Origin: Gnetum montanum
Taxonomy: Eukaryota; Streptophyta; Gnetopsida; Gnetales; Gnetaceae
Length of the DNA: 46,313 bases
Reading direction: 5' to 3'
Assembly (NCBI GenBank): GCA_015680685.1
Contig: MNCI01036481.1
Coordinates: forward strand, 91,219 to 137,531
Shown: in pieces, positions 44,401 through 46,313 of the stretch
How positions within the stretch are numbered: position 1 is the stretch's first letter
Layout: each line of letters starts with the position of its first letter
Translations under genes and position numbers: made by a program
The notes under the pieces: model-generated
What the model saw: the letters and a program-made list of their open reading frames with translations, nothing else
Told to the model about the DNA's origin: nothing
Database searches by the model: none

Positions 44401-45470
44401 GTTGCAGATCCCAGTTGTTAAATTCGGTCGTATCCTTAAGATAACATTTGAAACTCCTTGTAAAATAGAAATTAAACAAAAATCAGCAACGCCTCGGTTG
44501 TTTTGAAAAATTATGCAGTAATATCAGTGAAGGGAAAGGAACACCGCGGTGTTCTTGGGAAATACATGGCCACCGCAAAATCATGGCCAAGCCAACAAAC
44601 ACCGCCACAGCCGTTGCTCTACACCGCCACCATTGACGTTGCTTGAAATGCTGATTCAGAATAAGTGCAAAACATTGGAGGCGATCCCAAGGTGCACCGA
44701 AACCCCACACAAATTGCCGTGCGACATTCATCTTGGCGCATGAAACATCTTTTCCATAAACATAAGATATGTACAAAAAAAAATCGGAACCCTCTATACG
44801 AAGAAAGGAGTCACATTTTGTTGGGGCCCCGATTTTATTTTAGGTTGTGCAAGTTGTTGTGATTTTAGTGGTGTGGGTTGCAACGGTTCTGAAGGTTCCT
44901 ACGATTTTGGCAGATGCAGATCCATAAAACATTAGCCCCTGGTTCTACAATCAATGACAATGGCGGTGACGATTCAAGAAAAAATTTTTAAACAAAAAAC
45001 ACAGGAAGCCCTAAGCCAATTTAGGGGCAAAAAGAAAATCTCTGGCAACCGAAACCCTTTGTTTAAAATAGTATGTTCAGCACATCGTTATTCAAGAAAA
45101 ACCCTTCTCCTTCAGCAATTGAACATCACACCACGTGACAACGGAGCCAGATGCAGTTGCAGAACCTTCTCCCACGGTGGCAATTGGTTATGATTTTGTA
45201 GGGCCTTATTGTGCGGTGGCAATTAAAAGATACGGTTTTGGTTGATACAGCACTTTGGATCTTGGGTAGAATATGTGTCGGTTCTTACAGGATTTGTGCA
45301 TAGAAAGGAGAAAACGAACCAGCTGATTACGCCTACTGTATTGGAACTATTGCCGATTATCCACGTGATTTACCAGGGAAGACAAAGAAGAATTATTCTA
45401 ACCCATTCATTAACTCTGCCGCTTTCACCAAGATGTATGTAAAATTATTTGATTACTTCCACTCAAAGCA
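44401..45470. other. GC-richer, CpG-containing unclassified block
   Basis: The base composition changes here: many CACCGC/GCGGTG words, a 16-bp perfect palindrome GAACACCGCGGTGTTC at 44539-44554, and the pair 'cggtggcaattggttatgattttgtagg'/'cggtggcaattaaaagatacgg' at about 45175 and 45216. Several frames of 60-100 codons are open on both strands but overlap one another and show no known domain. It could be part of a younger mobile element or a gene-proximal remnant. Confidence 0.35.
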
Positions 45471-45505
45471 TTGGATGGTTAAAATATTTAAAAAATTAAC
45501 CAACA

Positions 45506-45577
45506 TATATATAGATATATATATATATACCCATAGTGTGAAGTATCCATAGTGTGAAGTACCCATAGTATGAAGCC
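45506..45577. repeat. (AT)n run followed by a 16-bp tandem repeat, three copies
   Basis: An AT-dinucleotide run (45506-45528) is followed by CCATAGTGTGAAGTAT, CCATAGTGTGAAGTAC and CCATAGTATGAAGCCT at 45531, 45547 and 45563, exactly 16 bp apart. Confidence 0.8.
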
Positions 45578-45805
45578 TTGGTTTAAAGAAAACTTACCTT
45601 TAATTATCCCAAGTCATAAAATATTATTTTAAAACATTATTATATATAAGTTGCTACCCATAAAAATATTTACAATATTGATGTTAAAGTATTTAAAATA
45701 TTTATTTGTAATATCACATTACATTTAATATAAGTATTAGGGTTAGCATAAATTTCTCCTAATTCTATGTATAACTTCCTAACTCCCTAACTACATAACT
45801 TCCTG

Positions 45806-45944
45806 CTAACTTGTTGGACAAGTAATTTCCTAACTTGTTGGGTAAGTAATCTTCTAATTGGTTGGCCAAGTTACTTGGGAGAGAAGTTAGGTGAGATATT
45901 TTTGAATATGTAACTTCCCTACCTACCTTTGAACCCTATAAAAG
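45806..45944 (+). promoter_or_regulatory. Three 24-bp repeats ahead of a TATA box, probable LTR promoter
   Basis: CTAACTTGTTGGACAAGTAA (45806), CTAACTTGTTGGGTAAGTAA (45830) and CTAATTGGTTGGCCAAGTTA (45854) are spaced exactly 24 bp. TATAAAAG lies at 45937-45944, about 60 bp after the last copy. The following sequence to the window end is transcribed-leader-like, with no gene. The layout matches the U3-TATA order of the LTRs elsewhere in the window, but no LTR ends or second copy are visible. Confidence 0.5.
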
Positions 45945-46313
45945 GAGAAAGGGAGCTAAAATTTTGAATCACAATTTTAGGGGAAAGAATCTCAATTCTG
46001 AAGAAAAGAATCTCAATTTTTTGAAGAAGAGTAGGACTTTTGGGAGGTCTCATACATCACACTTTTGAGAAGACATTGGGATCACACTTGGGCTCTCACT
46101 TGGAGACACACTTGGGGTCTTGAGAAGAGCTTTGTAAAGAAGAAATTGTGAACGATTGCTTGTGAGATGGCTTGCTAGAGTAAAGATTTTAGTGGCTTTG
46201 TCATGGTCCTATGAGTTATGTATTTCATTTTTTATTTTTTTTAAATTGCTTAGCTAGTGGTTTAGATAGTATCATCCTTGGCAAGTAATTTTGGGATTTT
46301 TAGATTGCTCTTA
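45945..46313 (+). other. Sequence downstream of the terminal promoter
   Basis: G/A-rich and then T-rich, with repeated 'cacttggg' and 'gaatctcaat' words. No ORF, PBS or domain is seen before the window ends. It could be R/U5 of an LTR. Confidence 0.3.

Noticed and set aside
44483-45442. Host protein-coding exons in the GC-richer block
   Set aside because: Open frames are short, overlap on both strands and show no domain or convincing splice sites.
1-46313. tRNA, rRNA or conserved small RNA genes
   Set aside because: No cloverleaf with A and B boxes or rRNA core sequence was recognised by eye; the tRNA-like matches at 6525 and 24095 are primer binding sites.

Overview
This is nuclear DNA from a land plant with a large, repeat-rich, AT-rich genome. 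A gymnosperm is my guess, from the stacked old plant-type LTR elements and the lack of gene space, but nothing in the window fixes the species. I found no host gene, tRNA or rRNA that I can support. Almost everything recognisable is an LTR retrotransposon, or a piece of one, in nested layers.

Layout. (1) 1-4601: the 3' part of a young element, 'A'. It has its own internal TATA promoter with CpG-rich palindromes, a 5'-UTR intron acceptor, an intact 928-aa accessory ORF, a polypurine tract (PPT) and a complete 959-bp 3' LTR. (2) 4602-11034: element 'B', a Ty3/gypsy chromovirus-like element with only gag between its LTRs. A is inserted in B's 5' LTR, and B's 3' LTR carries a 1.1-kb minus-strand Ty1/copia-like solo LTR. 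(3) 11035-13748: element 'E', minus strand, reduced to a gag relic, a decayed primer binding site (PBS) and LTR sequence. B sits in E's gag. (4) 13749-25527: element 'C', minus strand, Tat-like Ty3/gypsy, with two ~1.4-kb LTRs and gag and protease relics but no polymerase. It contains a 33-bp repeat array and a ~195-bp-period array of 23-bp palindromes. (5) About 26080-42599: element 'D', plus strand, same lineage as C. It has gag, protease, RT, two RNase H domains and an integrase remnant, an antisense accessory-gene relic, a long array of ~32-bp hairpin units, and a tandemly duplicated leader-plus-LTR end. (6) 42600-46313: mostly unclassified AT-rich DNA, a GC-richer block at 44.4-45.45 kb, and at the end a TATA promoter behind three 24-bp repeats, probably another LTR.

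The recurring theme is regulatory. Most elements carry their own family-specific short dyad motif, repeated many times, generally just upstream of a TATA box. In A, C and D the motif (or a relative of it) occurs both in the LTR and in a separate internal array. In A this internal copy drives, by position, an intact accessory ORF. In D it lies upstream of an antisense accessory-gene relic. I regard this 'LTR motif copied inside the element next to an accessory gene' pattern as the best candidate for an undescribed system here; it is an inference from sequence layout only.
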